From Phycisphaeraceae bacterium (GTDB taxonomy: Bacteria; Planctomycetota; Phycisphaerae; Phycisphaerales; UBA1924), in NCBI GenBank assembly GCA_026126305.1, contig JAHCJI010000001.1:496001-560000 (forward strand): 64,000 bases of DNA, given 5' to 3'. Below, piece by piece: positions 16,959 through 25,929 of the stretch. Each line of letters starts with the position of its first letter. Positions within the stretch are counted from its first letter, which is position 1. Made by a program: the position numbers and the translations under genes. The notes under the pieces were generated by a model. It did not search any database, was not told the origin of the DNA, and saw only the letters and a program-made list of their open reading frames with translations.

Positions 16959-18395
16959 TCAACCGCCAAACTGCCGCATCTCCGTGTCCGTGCGGTGCTG
17001 CTGTTCCAGCAGGGTCCGCGTCCGGCGTTCCAGGGCTTCGAGGTTCATCCGCTCGCGTTCGAGTTCCTCGATCCGCCGGCGGATGTCCGGGTCCATGTTG
17101 ACCAGCAGGTGCAGCGGTCCGGTCGGCACCATCATCACTTCCACCGTCTCGCGTGCCAGCACGGTGCGCATCATCCGGGCCCAGTCGCCACGCAGCACCA
17201 GGTCGGGGTTCTCGCGATACTGCGGCAGCTTGACGCGGTACAGCGCCAGGATCCGGCGGGCCGACTGCTCCACTTCGATGGCCGCCTGCTGGGCATCATT
17301 GAGGATCTTGGAAACTTCGCCCGTGACATCGAACCGCTGGATCTCGCCATCGATCTCCACCGGCCGGCCGTCCAAAATGGCATGGATGCGGGGCAGGATC
17401 TGCTCCTGGGCTTGCAGATCTCCCAGTTCGACCGCCTGCTCGTACAACGTGATCTGGTCGAGCAAGGGCTTGGCGGCCGAGCCGGCCACGCGATTCAACT
17501 GCTCGGTGGCATAGCTCTCGGCTCGCACCAGCGCGCCCTGGGCCGTGCTCTCGGCCGTCTGCACCTCGTTGAAGGCGCTCCACACACTCAGCGGCGGGGT
17601 GCGCTGCGACATCACCAGATTTTCCACCACGATCCCAGCGCCGATGGTGTCGAGCAGCTCCTGCGCGACACGTTGCGCCCGGCTGGCCACGCCACCGGCC
17701 GTCCCCGTCTCGCGCAGCAGATCGTCGATGGCCGTTGTCGCGACCGCCTGGATCACCCCGCGGCTGACAGCCGCACGCACGATGTCGCGCTCGTCGCCGG
17801 GTGTGATGCTCTCGGCAAACTTCCGCGGATCATCCCGGCGGTACACGACCGTCCATCGCGTATGGACCAGGTTCTGGTCGCTGGTGATCAACGCCCCGTC
17901 CCGCTCGGGGTTGAGCGATCGCTGGGGTGCCTGCGCCAGTTCCTCGATCGAACGCGTCCGGTCGGCCTCACGCACCGAGAACCAGAATTCGCCTTCCAAT
18001 TGTTCGGTTCGCTGGCCGGTCTGGATGCGCACCAACTGGCCCATCGGGTACGGGGGCGTCCACACGATGCCAGGCACCACGGGCTCGGCCGATGGACGCC
18101 CGAAGAAGACCGCGATGCCCAGTTCGCCCGCCGACACGGTGCGAAACCCGCTGAGTCCGTAGATGACCACGAGGCCCACGATGGCCAGTTGCAGCACCCG
18201 GTACATGGTGCGGAAGGCCGCCGCGAGCGACTCATTGGCCGCGTGCATGTCGTTGATGGCCTGCTCGCCCGAGCCCGAGTCGGCGCGCAGACGCACCGAC
18301 GCCTCGCGGGCCGGGGCCGCTCTGTCCTCGGACAAAGCGGGCAGCATCGACTCGAGCGATTCGCCCTCGCGGCCAGTCCCGGTGGGTTCGCTCAT
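16959..18395 (-). CDS. SPFH (band-7) membrane protein, HflK-like
   Basis: The 478-residue protein has a cytoplasmic N-terminus, one membrane segment at about 67-85 (LQLAIVGLVVIYGLSGF) and a band-7 domain beginning VSAGELGIAVFFGRP. A helical stretch follows, ending with a predicted coiled-coil (RRIEELERERMNLEALERR). HflK and HflC normally form a cage around the FtsH protease; no ftsH is in this window. Its ATG overlaps the stop of the HflC-like gene as ATGA (18392-18395). The gene is within the SPFH/ABC operon, which points to a membrane-scaffold role for the exporter rather than, or besides, FtsH control. Confidence 0.88.
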   Translation of the reverse strand: MSEPTGTGREGESLESMLPALSEDRAAPAREASVRLRADSGSGEQAINDMHAANESLAAAFRTMYRVLQLAIVGLVVIYGLSGFRTVSAGELGIAVFFGRPSAEPVVPGIVWTPPYPMGQLVRIQTGQRTEQLEGEFWFSVREADRTRSIEELAQAPQRSLNPERDGALITSDQNLVHTRWTVVYRRDDPRKFAESITPGDERDIVRAAVSRGVIQAVATTAIDDLLRETGTAGGVASRAQRVAQELLDTIGAGIVVENLVMSQRTPPLSVWSAFNEVQTAESTAQGALVRAESYATEQLNRVAGSAAKPLLDQITLYEQAVELGDLQAQEQILPRIHAILDGRPVEIDGEIQRFDVTGEVSKILNDAQQAAIEVEQSARRILALYRVKLPQYRENPDLVLRGDWARMMRTVLARETVEVMMVPTGPLHLLVNMDPDIRRRIEELERERMNLEALERRTRTLLEQQHRTDTEMRQFGG

Positions 18396-19411
18396 CGTCC
18401 GTCCCCCTCGCTCGCGACCGCCCTGCGCTCCTGGGGCTCGCCCGTGAAGATCCGTGTGCCGGGGATCTCACCCTCGGAGGTCTTCTGCCATAGCGTGGGA
18501 TCCAGCAGGTTCAGCCCGGGCGTGTCGGTCGAGAACAGCAGCGTCGTGCGGCCGAACAACGAATCCTCCAGCAGTTCCAGGTTCTTCAGGTAGATCGCCA
18601 GCCCCGGCACCTCGGTCATCATCGCCAGGTATTGCGCCGCCTCCTGATCGCCCCGGGCTCGGATCTGCCGGGCACGTGCCTCGGCGAACGAGCGGATCTT
18701 CTTGGCCTGCGACTCGGCCCGCGAGCGGATGGTGGTCGCCTCGGCGTCGCCTTGACCTTGCAACCCCTTGACGATCCGCGCCCGATCCTGGCGCATCCGT
18801 TCCAGGGCCGCCTCGGTGGTGGTCTGCGGCAGGCTGGTGCGCGCGATGCCCGTCTGGACCACCTCGATGCCGAAGGAACGCTCACCCTGGCCTTCCAGGT
18901 CCTGCTTCATCTTGGCCAGCACGCGCTGCTCGAGCTCGTCAAACTTCGAGGCCCCATCCACGGGCGTGAAGAGTTCGCTCATCGAGTAGGAACTCAGCTC
19001 GGACATCGCGCTGCGCAGCGTGTCTTCCACCAGCGTCGCCGCCGCCCGGTAGTGGTCGGCCGCCCGTGGTCCAGAGTTGCTGAATCGGCGGAAGAACGTC
19101 CCGGTCTGTTCGGGCTTGACGCGCCAGATGGCGAACGCGCCGACGATCAATTGCCGATCGTCCCGAGTCTGATACGTCTCGATGCGGGCCTGTGTCAGCC
19201 GGTTGGTGGCCTCGTACTTGGTCACCCCTTCGATGGGGTAGAACCACTTGAATCGAAGCCCGGGCTCCTGCACGACCTTGGAGACCTCCCCGAATCGGGT
19301 CACCACCGCGGTCTCGGTGAATCGCACGGTGTAGGTCATCGCGTAGACCAGCAGCACGACCACGAAGAGGATCGCCACCACGAACGTCATGATGAACTTG
19401 GGCTTGGGCAT
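18392..19411 (-). CDS. SPFH (band-7) membrane protein, HflC-like
   Basis: The 339-residue protein has a single N-terminal membrane anchor (FIMTFVVAILFVVVLLVYAM) and a band-7 domain with VRFTETAVVTRFGEVSKVVQ and EPGLRFKWFYPIEGV. A long helix with typical HflC features follows (QGDAEATTIRSRAESQAKKI, EAARQ-like repeats). The length matches HflC (about 330). GGAG lies a suitable distance before the ATG at 19411; the frame is open further upstream but without a start signal. It pairs with the overlapping HflK-like gene and follows the larger SPFH gene by 80 bp. Confidence 0.92.
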   Translation of the reverse strand: MPKPKFIMTFVVAILFVVVLLVYAMTYTVRFTETAVVTRFGEVSKVVQEPGLRFKWFYPIEGVTKYEATNRLTQARIETYQTRDDRQLIVGAFAIWRVKPEQTGTFFRRFSNSGPRAADHYRAAATLVEDTLRSAMSELSSYSMSELFTPVDGASKFDELEQRVLAKMKQDLEGQGERSFGIEVVQTGIARTSLPQTTTEAALERMRQDRARIVKGLQGQGDAEATTIRSRAESQAKKIRSFAEARARQIRARGDQEAAQYLAMMTEVPGLAIYLKNLELLEDSLFGRTTLLFSTDTPGLNLLDPTLWQKTSEGEIPGTRIFTGEPQERRAVASEGDGR

Positions 19412-19491
19412 GCCAGACCACACTCCTGATAACCTGGGGGCCACTCGGGCCCGCGTTGCCAATCTCGATGCCAGCGGCTGTGCCGGCCCGA

Positions 19492-21612
19492 TCAGTTCTC
19501 CGTACCCGTGAACCCATCCTGGAGCACCGCCCCCGACTGGCGATCGTGCTTCAGGTCCACTTCGAACGTCTTGTCGATGCCGCCGGGCAGCACCGTCAGG
19601 CGCTTGCCTTCGAGCGCCGCGAAGAAGCGTTCGAGGTAGAGCGATGCCCGGAAGTAGGCGCTGTTGGCCCGGTCCGAGGCGGCCTGCCCCATCGCGTGCT
19701 GCGCTTCGCCCCACTGGCCCTTGTGCCGCTCCCAGCGCTGCGCCTGGGCCCGGGCGATCATCGATGCCGCCTCGCCACCGGCCAGCGACAGCAGCGATTC
19801 AATCTTCAGGTCCTGCTCGACGATGCTCGCCTCGAGCGCTTCGTCCAAGACCGGGCCGCGACGCGAACGCAAGGTGTTCAGCGCGTCGATCTCGCGCTCG
19901 ATCTCGTCGGCCAGTTCCACCGAGCCCACGACCTGCGTGAGAATCTCGATTGCCTCGCCTCGGGCCGCGTTCAACTGCGCCTGGTACTTCTGCTCTTGCT
20001 CGACGACCTGCTCGTACTGCAACGCCACCGAGGCGGGGGGCGAGACGCCCGTGATCCCCACCGACAGGATCCGCACCAATGGACGCTCCTGGCCAGGCGG
20101 ATACCGCTTGGGGTTCACCCGCTTGAGCTCCGCTTCCAGACGCTGGCGGATCTCCTCGGCCATTTCCGCCCGGCGGGGGCCCATGAGTTCATCGACCCGT
20201 GCCCGCACCAGATATCGCATGACGACACGCTGCGTCAACCGGTGCATGATGTCAAAATGCTGGCCCTCCTGCGCGAACAGTTCCCAGGCCTCGACGTCCT
20301 CGATCACGTACCGCACCGGCACCTCGATACGAAGCAGGCTCAGGTCGCGCCCGTATGTCGCGTCGGCCAACTCCACCTCGCGGCGCGACGGCTGCACCAG
20401 CATCGTCGACTCGTCCTCGGATTGCAGATTCGACCACAACAGCGCCCTGGTCTCTAGTGCGCGGGGCGCGCTGGCACCCATGATCTCGCGCACCGTACCG
20501 GCCGAACGACCCACCATGCGAAGGTTGCGATCGGCGTCGTGCTTCCAGACCCCGGGAACATCGATCCGGTCGATGGGCCAGGGCATCTTCACATGCAGCC
20601 CGGGCTCGACGTTCGCGCGCACGATCCGGCCAAAGCGTGTGTGGACGCCGATCTGATCGGGGCGAACTACCACGAACGCCGACATCCCCCACAGCACCAC
20701 GCCGGCAAACAGCACCAGCACCCACGCGCGACGCGTCAGCAGCCGGTACATCCAACTCCGAGAGACCTCGTACCCGAACTGGTAGTCGATCGCCCCGCTC
20801 ACCGACTCGGCAACCACCTCGGGCGAGGCCACCGGTCCAAGCAGTCGCGATGCAAAAGGCGGGCGGAAGCCTTCCTCGGGCTTGCGCGGGCGGTACAACT
20901 CCAGCAGGAAGTTCAGGATCGCCTCGGCACCAAACACCATCAGCAGGATCGGCGACACGAACAGCATCGTGCGGAGCAGGCCGTTGGAGCCGAACTGATT
21001 CACCACGTGCCCGGCCCCGATCAGCAGGCCGAACACCGCAGTCCCCGCCGCAAGCGTCGCGCCGCCTTGCAGGGCGCTCCACGCGGGACGCTTGGCCATG
21101 CCGGCCGTGTACCGGCTGAACATGAATCCAATGACCGCCACGGCCAGCCCGAGCGTCAGGCCGACCAGCTCGTGCGCCGGGGCCGAGAATGCGTCGGGCC
21201 GGGACATCTCTCGGCCCGCACCAACCCGCAGCGCACCGGCCAGGATCAACCCGGCACCAAAGACCAGGCCCACCGCCGGTACGATCGCCGACCGGATCAG
21301 ACGAAGCCGACGCGCCGCGACCCGAAGGCCGTCGCCCGCATCGTCGAACACCGAGGATGATGACGCGTCGGTGGCGGCAAAAGCCTCGGCTTCCATCGCC
21401 TCGATGCGCTCGCGGCGGTGCTGGTCGTACATCACCAGCAGCACGACCCAAGGCAACAGGCCAAGCAGCGCGAAGATCGACGCCGTCACAGCCGTAGGCT
21501 CGTTGCCGACGACGCCGTAGATCAGCAGCCCGATCCCAAACACACCCTGGAACAGCAGGCCCAAGATGCTGTGGTTCGACGCTCGCTTATAGGTATTGAA
21601 GTCGCCTGACAT
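19492..21612 (-). CDS. SPFH (band-7) protein with large N-terminal membrane domain, HflK-related
   Basis: This is the first gene of the six-gene operon. The 706-residue protein has about 360 residues of membrane helices before the SPFH domain (FGIGLLIYGVVGNEPTA, ALLGLLPWVVLLVMY, AIVPAVGLVFGAGLILAG, GLTLGLAVAVIGFMF and others). A last segment (VLVLFAGVVLWGMSAFVVV) leads into PDQIGVHTRFGRIVRANVEP, a band-7 start. The C-terminal part is helical and rich in Ala, Glu and Arg. HflK proteins usually have one anchor, so the additional membrane module is unusual. CAGGAGTG precedes the ATG at 21612. It is the third SPFH paralogue in a row. Confidence 0.88.
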   Translation of the reverse strand: MSGDFNTYKRASNHSILGLLFQGVFGIGLLIYGVVGNEPTAVTASIFALLGLLPWVVLLVMYDQHRRERIEAMEAEAFAATDASSSSVFDDAGDGLRVAARRLRLIRSAIVPAVGLVFGAGLILAGALRVGAGREMSRPDAFSAPAHELVGLTLGLAVAVIGFMFSRYTAGMAKRPAWSALQGGATLAAGTAVFGLLIGAGHVVNQFGSNGLLRTMLFVSPILLMVFGAEAILNFLLELYRPRKPEEGFRPPFASRLLGPVASPEVVAESVSGAIDYQFGYEVSRSWMYRLLTRRAWVLVLFAGVVLWGMSAFVVVRPDQIGVHTRFGRIVRANVEPGLHVKMPWPIDRIDVPGVWKHDADRNLRMVGRSAGTVREIMGASAPRALETRALLWSNLQSEDESTMLVQPSRREVELADATYGRDLSLLRIEVPVRYVIEDVEAWELFAQEGQHFDIMHRLTQRVVMRYLVRARVDELMGPRRAEMAEEIRQRLEAELKRVNPKRYPPGQERPLVRILSVGITGVSPPASVALQYEQVVEQEQKYQAQLNAARGEAIEILTQVVGSVELADEIEREIDALNTLRSRRGPVLDEALEASIVEQDLKIESLLSLAGGEAASMIARAQAQRWERHKGQWGEAQHAMGQAASDRANSAYFRASLYLERFFAALEGKRLTVLPGGIDKTFEVDLKHDRQSGAVLQDGFTGTEN

Positions 21613-21952
21613 CCAACACTCCTGACGCGGACTGATTCTGGCATGAGCACGGACCGGCCCGCATGAGAACGCCCGGTCGAACCCGAACAGGCCCATTGTC
21701 AGGGCCTATGGGTCTGGAATCCACACCCCAGCCCACGGTCCATCAAAGCCATCGGGGCGGGCCGAGGCCCCATGGTCCAGAACAGAGGCAATCGGTCGCT
21801 ACGACCGGCCCGGCCCGGGGTTCGATCGGCCCGTGGAAAAATTCGTCCCCCAAACCGACCCCAATGCCATCGGCTGGCGAATCATTGCCTCGCCGCCACT
21901 GGTAACCGCACCGCCTCGATGGGCGGCCATCTCCACCCAACAGGGAAGGCCC

Positions 21953-23308
21953 ATGCTCAGCCAACTCCTGACCATCGCCCGGAACACCTACGTCGAGAGC
22001 GTGCGGCAGCCCATCCTGCTCCTGCTCGTCCTCATCACCGGCCTCTTACAGGTGATGAATACATGGACGGCGGCCTTCACTATGGGTAGGACCAGTAGTG
22101 CCGAGGTTCACGGCGACAATAAACTCTTGCTGGATGTAGGTTTAGGTACGATCTTCGGGGCCGGCATGCTCATGGCCGCCTTCGTCGCGACCGCCGTCAT
22201 CTCGAGCGAGATCGAACGGAAGACCATGCTCACGGTCGTGAGCAAGCCCATCTCGAGGACCTGGATCGTCCTCGGTAAATACCTGGGAGTCGCCGCCGCG
22301 CTCACCGGTGCCGTGGTCATCATGCTCACCTTCCTCTTGATGGCCATCCGCCACGGCGTGCTGACCACCGTTGGCGAACAGCTCGACATGCCAGTCATCC
22401 TGTTCGGGTTCGGCGCGCTCTTTGGCGCGCTCATCCTGGCCGGGGTCGCCAATTTCATGTACGGGTGGTCCTTCAACCAGACAGCCATCACGGCCTTGCT
22501 GCCTCTCTCAGTCATGGCTTACATCGCGGTCCTGTTGGTCTCCAAAACCTGGGAGTTCCAGCCCATCATGGCCGACCTGCCAGTAAAAACCCTGACGGCC
22601 TGCCTGACGATGATCCTGGCCATTCTGGTGCTTGCCGCCGTGGCGACGGCGGCCTCGACGCGCCTTGGGCAGGTCATGACCATTGTGGTCTGCGCGGGCG
22701 TTTTCATGGGGGGACTGCTCTCGAACTATTTTCTGGGCAGGCAGGCGTTCACCAATGAGGTCGCCGGCGTCGTCCGGGCCGCTCAGCCAGCCGAGACCAG
22801 CGACCCCAACCCATCCACTCGGGGAGCCATCCTCGAAATCACACTTCGCGAAGATGCCCGGGTCGCCCTGGCACCCGGCATGCCCTTTTATTTTGGACCA
22901 AACCCAAACGGATTCGGCCTGACAACGGGCAATTTCAGGCCCTTCATAGGCGATCACACCCAGACACCAAGGCTCTTCGATCAGGACGCCCCGCCCGGCC
23001 TCATCATTCTGGACGCCACGGGGAGGCAATTGCTCGTGCAGAATATCGGACGTACGCCCTTGTCGCTCGACAGGCCGCCCCAAGAAGATGATTACTTCTT
23101 CGTCACGCCAACAAGGGTCAACCCGCTGGCAGCAACGGCTTGGGCGGTCGTACCCAACATGCATTACTTCTGGTTGCTCGATGCCGTCACTCAGAATAGG
23201 GATATTCCCGTATCGTATCTCTCGAAGATCGTGCTTTATGCCGTCCTGCAAATTGGTGCGTTCCTGGCGCTTGCTGTGGCATTCTTCGAGAGACGAGATG
23301 TAGGGTAA
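21953..23308 (+). CDS. ABC-2 type permease without adjacent ATPase
   Basis: The 451-residue protein begins with MLSQLLTIARNTYVESVRQP, the usual ABC-2 amphipathic start. Six or so membrane helices include AGMLMAAFVATAVISSE and then ERKTMLTVVSKPISRTWIVL (coupling region). A domain of about 150 residues outside the membrane (from about 280) precedes a final helix, VLYAVLQIGAFLALAVAFFE. The gene runs divergently from the SPFH operon (340 bp between starts) and has no own ATPase. It may use the ATPase at 15665. The ATG at 21953 is preceded by AGGGAAGG. Confidence 0.87.
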   Translation: MLSQLLTIARNTYVESVRQPILLLLVLITGLLQVMNTWTAAFTMGRTSSAEVHGDNKLLLDVGLGTIFGAGMLMAAFVATAVISSEIERKTMLTVVSKPISRTWIVLGKYLGVAAALTGAVVIMLTFLLMAIRHGVLTTVGEQLDMPVILFGFGALFGALILAGVANFMYGWSFNQTAITALLPLSVMAYIAVLLVSKTWEFQPIMADLPVKTLTACLTMILAILVLAAVATAASTRLGQVMTIVVCAGVFMGGLLSNYFLGRQAFTNEVAGVVRAAQPAETSDPNPSTRGAILEITLREDARVALAPGMPFYFGPNPNGFGLTTGNFRPFIGDHTQTPRLFDQDAPPGLIILDATGRQLLVQNIGRTPLSLDRPPQEDDYFFVTPTRVNPLAATAWAVVPNMHYFWLLDAVTQNRDIPVSYLSKIVLYAVLQIGAFLALAVAFFERRDVG

Positions 23309-23453
23309 ATCCCTAGAACATTCTGGCAATTTTTCGCGTATGATGTCGAGCGACTGGCCCGGCTAGACTCCTCGGGCGGTCTTGGGTCGTAGACAACGGA
23401 ACAGCAGTCCGTTGCTGGCAAGTCGCCACGCGGTCTATTCGGGAGGTGTATCC

Positions 23454-23768
23454 ATGTCTTCGTTGCTTGATGGAATCGACGTTGGTGAGAAGGGCGGAAA
23501 GAAGTCGGGTGGTGGTGGAGGTGGCCCAAATACCAAGGTCATCAAGGGTGCCGCCGCGGCCGTGCTCTTCCTTGTTGCGGGCGTGATCTTCGCCATCCAG
23601 CTCGACATCATCCCCAACCCCTTTGGCAGCAAGTCCACCAAGAACAGTCGTGGCGAGGTCGTCGAAGTCACCTCTCAGTCGCCTGAAGAGATCGAACGCC
23701 AGCGCAAGATCTTCGAGCAGGAAGAGCAAGAGCATATCCGAAGGGGAGGCCAGGTCGGCGGGGCCTGA
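23454..23768 (+). CDS. Small single-pass membrane protein
   Basis: The 104-residue protein has a Gly-rich, Lys-containing N-terminus (KGGKKSGGGGGG), one membrane helix (GAAAAVLFLVAGVIFAIQL) and a charged C-terminal helix (EEIERQRKIFEQEEQEHIRR). A strong GGGAGG lies 7 bases before the ATG, which supports it being real. It follows the ABC-2 permease by 145 bp on the same strand and ends before a likely hairpin terminator. I do not recognise a family; an accessory subunit for the permease is possible but unproven. Confidence 0.72.
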   Translation: MSSLLDGIDVGEKGGKKSGGGGGGPNTKVIKGAAAAVLFLVAGVIFAIQLDIIPNPFGSKSTKNSRGEVVEVTSQSPEEIERQRKIFEQEEQEHIRRGGQVGGA

Positions 23769-23823
23769 TCGCTCACTACGCATCTTCCTTGCGCTTCCCA
23801 TACAAGTCTGGATATGCCCCTAC

Positions 23824-23850
23824 AGCCCCGAGCGCGAGCATGGGGCTTTT
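23824..23850 (+). terminator. Probable intrinsic terminator after the small membrane protein
   Basis: AGCCCC (23824-23829) pairs with GGGGCT (23842-23847) around a 12-base loop, and the strand continues with TTT, about 55 bp after the stop codon at 23768. The stem is short but GC-rich. The convergent minus-strand gene ends at 23877. Confidence 0.45.
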
Positions 23851-23876
23851 GTGCACTCTTATTTAGAGAGCTGAAA

Positions 23877-24377
23877 TCACTCCCCGTCCGCGTCGGCGTC
23901 CATGTCGCCCAATTGGCGGAAGCACGCTTCATAGCCGAGCAGTACCAACGCGACCCGTTCGGCCGCTTGCTCGGTCTCCAAGCCGAGACTGTCCAGGTCG
24001 ACCGGCGTTCGGAATGTGAAGAGCATGTCGTCCGATCGGAAGTGCTCGTAGGTGGGTCGGGGTCCGTCGTAGCCCAGTTCCACCATTTCCTCTTCCAATA
24101 ACTCGTCGAGCTTGTCGCCGGTATGGACAAGGTCCGTCTCGATCGATTCGCTCTGCCAGCGGTCGGCCATTTCAAGGCATACCCACACCCGTCCAGCGTC
24201 CCAGCGAACTCGGTACCACGCCGTCTCGGCGGACCCGTCGGCGAGACAGTCCAGCCTGCCATCCTTTACAACGGCGCTTGCGAACACGCCAGCCGATTCG
24301 GCCCTCTGGCGGAGCTTCTGGAGCAGCGTGTCGAAGGCCGCAGGTGCGATGTCGCCTGTCGTACGGGGTTGGTTCAT
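23877..24377 (-). CDS. Conserved-looking acidic hypothetical protein
   Basis: The 166-residue soluble protein is acidic, with a mixed alpha/beta pattern (AFDTLLQKLRQRAESAGVFA, WYRVRWDAGRVWVCLEMADR, ERVALVLLGYEACFRQLGDM). It has no signal or membrane segment and ends in DADADGE. AGGAGG lies close before the ATG at 24377, on the minus strand. It is convergent with the small membrane protein gene and divergent from the tRNA-Leu gene. No family was recognised. Confidence 0.7.
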   Translation of the reverse strand: MNQPRTTGDIAPAAFDTLLQKLRQRAESAGVFASAVVKDGRLDCLADGSAETAWYRVRWDAGRVWVCLEMADRWQSESIETDLVHTGDKLDELLEEEMVELGYDGPRPTYEHFRSDDMLFTFRTPVDLDSLGLETEQAAERVALVLLGYEACFRQLGDMDADADGE

Positions 24378-24493
24378 GGCCCCTCCTGGGATTCACGGTT
24401 TGGTTCGCCGGGTGGATGGCATCGTACGCTCGACTGTTGCCGCCACCCTCGCTATGCTCCCCCCCGCCGGAGAAACCCGGCCTCGCCCCTCTT

Positions 24494-24577
24494 GCCCAGG
24501 TGGCGGAACTGGCAGACGCGCTACCTTGAGGTGGTAGTCCCGGTAACGGGGTGGAGGTTCGAGTCCTCTCCTGGGCA
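24494..24577 (+). tRNA. tRNA-Leu (anticodon GAG)
   Basis: An 84-base class II tRNA. The acceptor stem GCCCAGG pairs with CCTGGGC, the anticodon stem CTACC/GGTAG encloses the loop TTGAGGT with anticodon GAG (reads CUC/CUU). The long variable arm TCCCGGTAACGGGG and the T-arm GGTTCGAGTCC are as expected for tRNA-Leu. The discriminator is A (24577). CCA is not encoded. It stands alone between the hypothetical gene and cheB. Confidence 0.96.
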
Positions 24578-24728
24578 TTGCACGTCCGATAGCCTCAAGT
24601 CTCATACCAATTGGGCTTGTTGCTTACTCACGATCAATCCATCTTCAGAATCAGCCGATGCTTCCAGTGCATCCGGCCTTGGGGCGTCGCATTGAAGCGG
24701 CGTTCGGGGCCTTGCAGGGAGCGTTCGC

Positions 24729-25802
24729 GTGCGAGTTCTGATCGTTGACGATTCCGCCTTCATGCGTTCGGCGATCCGGCGCATCCTTGAAGCCGACAAG
24801 GCGATCACCGTAGTCGGTGAGGCCCGCAACGGTCAGGAGGGCGTCGATCTTGCCAAGTCTCTCAAGCCCGATGTCGTGACGTTGGATGTCGAGATGCCCG
24901 TGCTCGACGGGCTGGGTGCTCTGAAACTGATCACCAAACTCCCCGACGCACCCGCCGTCATGATGTGCTCGAGCCTGACCGCCGAGGGCAGCGACGCGGC
25001 CCTGAGGGCGTTGGCTGGCGGCGCGGCGGATGTCATCGGCAAAGCCCCATCGGCAAGCCAGATGGGCAGCATCGGGCCCGAGATCATCGAGAAGATCTTG
25101 GCCATTGGGCACGCCGTCCGGCGTCGGCGAGAACGCCTGGCATCGAAGCCGGTACCAGCGACGGCGCCGCGTGCGGAGGCCGCCAGCGGCCAGCGTGGTC
25201 GGGCTCTGCGGGAACTGAGACCCAACCTGGTTGTCGTGGGCTCATCCACGGGCGGGCCTCCGGTCTTGGAATTGCTGCTCAAGGGCCTCAAGCCGGGGTA
25301 TGCGTTTCCGGTCGTGGTGGCTCAGCACATGCCGCGTCCCTTCACCGAACGCATGTCGAGCCGGCTGCGTGAGGTGACCGGCCTGGACGTGCGTCACGTC
25401 GAGGATCGGATGACCATCGAGCCGGGAGCGGTGTACATCGCGCCGGGCGGCACGCACACGCATATCAAGCGGGGACCCGCCGGCAAGATCGTGCTGCGTA
25501 CCAGCGACGAACCGGCCGACCACTTGTACCGTCCCAGCGTGGACGTGCTCTTCGGCGGAGCGGCCGAGGTTGCCGGTGCCGACGCCTTGGGCATCATGCT
25601 GACGGGCATGGGGCGTGATGGGGCGGTGGGTGCCCAGGCAATTGTCGATGCGGGCGGAACCGTTCTGACCCAGAGCGAGGCCAGTTGCGTGGTGTACGGC
25701 ATGCCCAAGGCGGTGGACGACCTTGGCATCAGCAGCGCTTCGCTGGATCCGGCCATGCTTGCTTCGGCGCTCGGTGCCATCGGTCGGAGGGCCGCGGCAT
25801 GA
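24729..25802 (+). CDS. cheB: Chemotaxis response regulator / protein-glutamate methylesterase CheB
   Basis: CheB removes methyl groups from chemoreceptors. The 357-residue protein has a receiver domain (VLIVDDSAFMRSAIR, phospho-Asp in VVTLDVEMPVLDG, Lys in DVIGKAPSAS). A linker and the methylesterase domain follow, with Ser in VVGSSTGGPPVLE, His in VVAQHMPRPFTERM and Asp in ITML-type TGMGRDGAVGA, the normal Ser-His-Asp set. It starts with GTG; AGGGAG precedes by 7 bases. It leads the cluster cheB-cheW-cheR-cheA. Confidence 0.96.
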   Translation: MRVLIVDDSAFMRSAIRRILEADKAITVVGEARNGQEGVDLAKSLKPDVVTLDVEMPVLDGLGALKLITKLPDAPAVMMCSSLTAEGSDAALRALAGGAADVIGKAPSASQMGSIGPEIIEKILAIGHAVRRRRERLASKPVPATAPRAEAASGQRGRALRELRPNLVVVGSSTGGPPVLELLLKGLKPGYAFPVVVAQHMPRPFTERMSSRLREVTGLDVRHVEDRMTIEPGAVYIAPGGTHTHIKRGPAGKIVLRTSDEPADHLYRPSVDVLFGGAAEVAGADALGIMLTGMGRDGAVGAQAIVDAGGTVLTQSEASCVVYGMPKAVDDLGISSASLDPAMLASALGAIGRRAAA

Positions 25803-25929
25803 GCCCGACCACGTCCAATTCATTCCAAAGTGTGTCGATCAAGTGTGCCCCAGCGTGGGTCGATAAGCCAGCAGCATTGCCGCGCCGCTCATGGGCGTCG
25901 CGGCGATCCAACCTTGTGGAGCGAACGCC

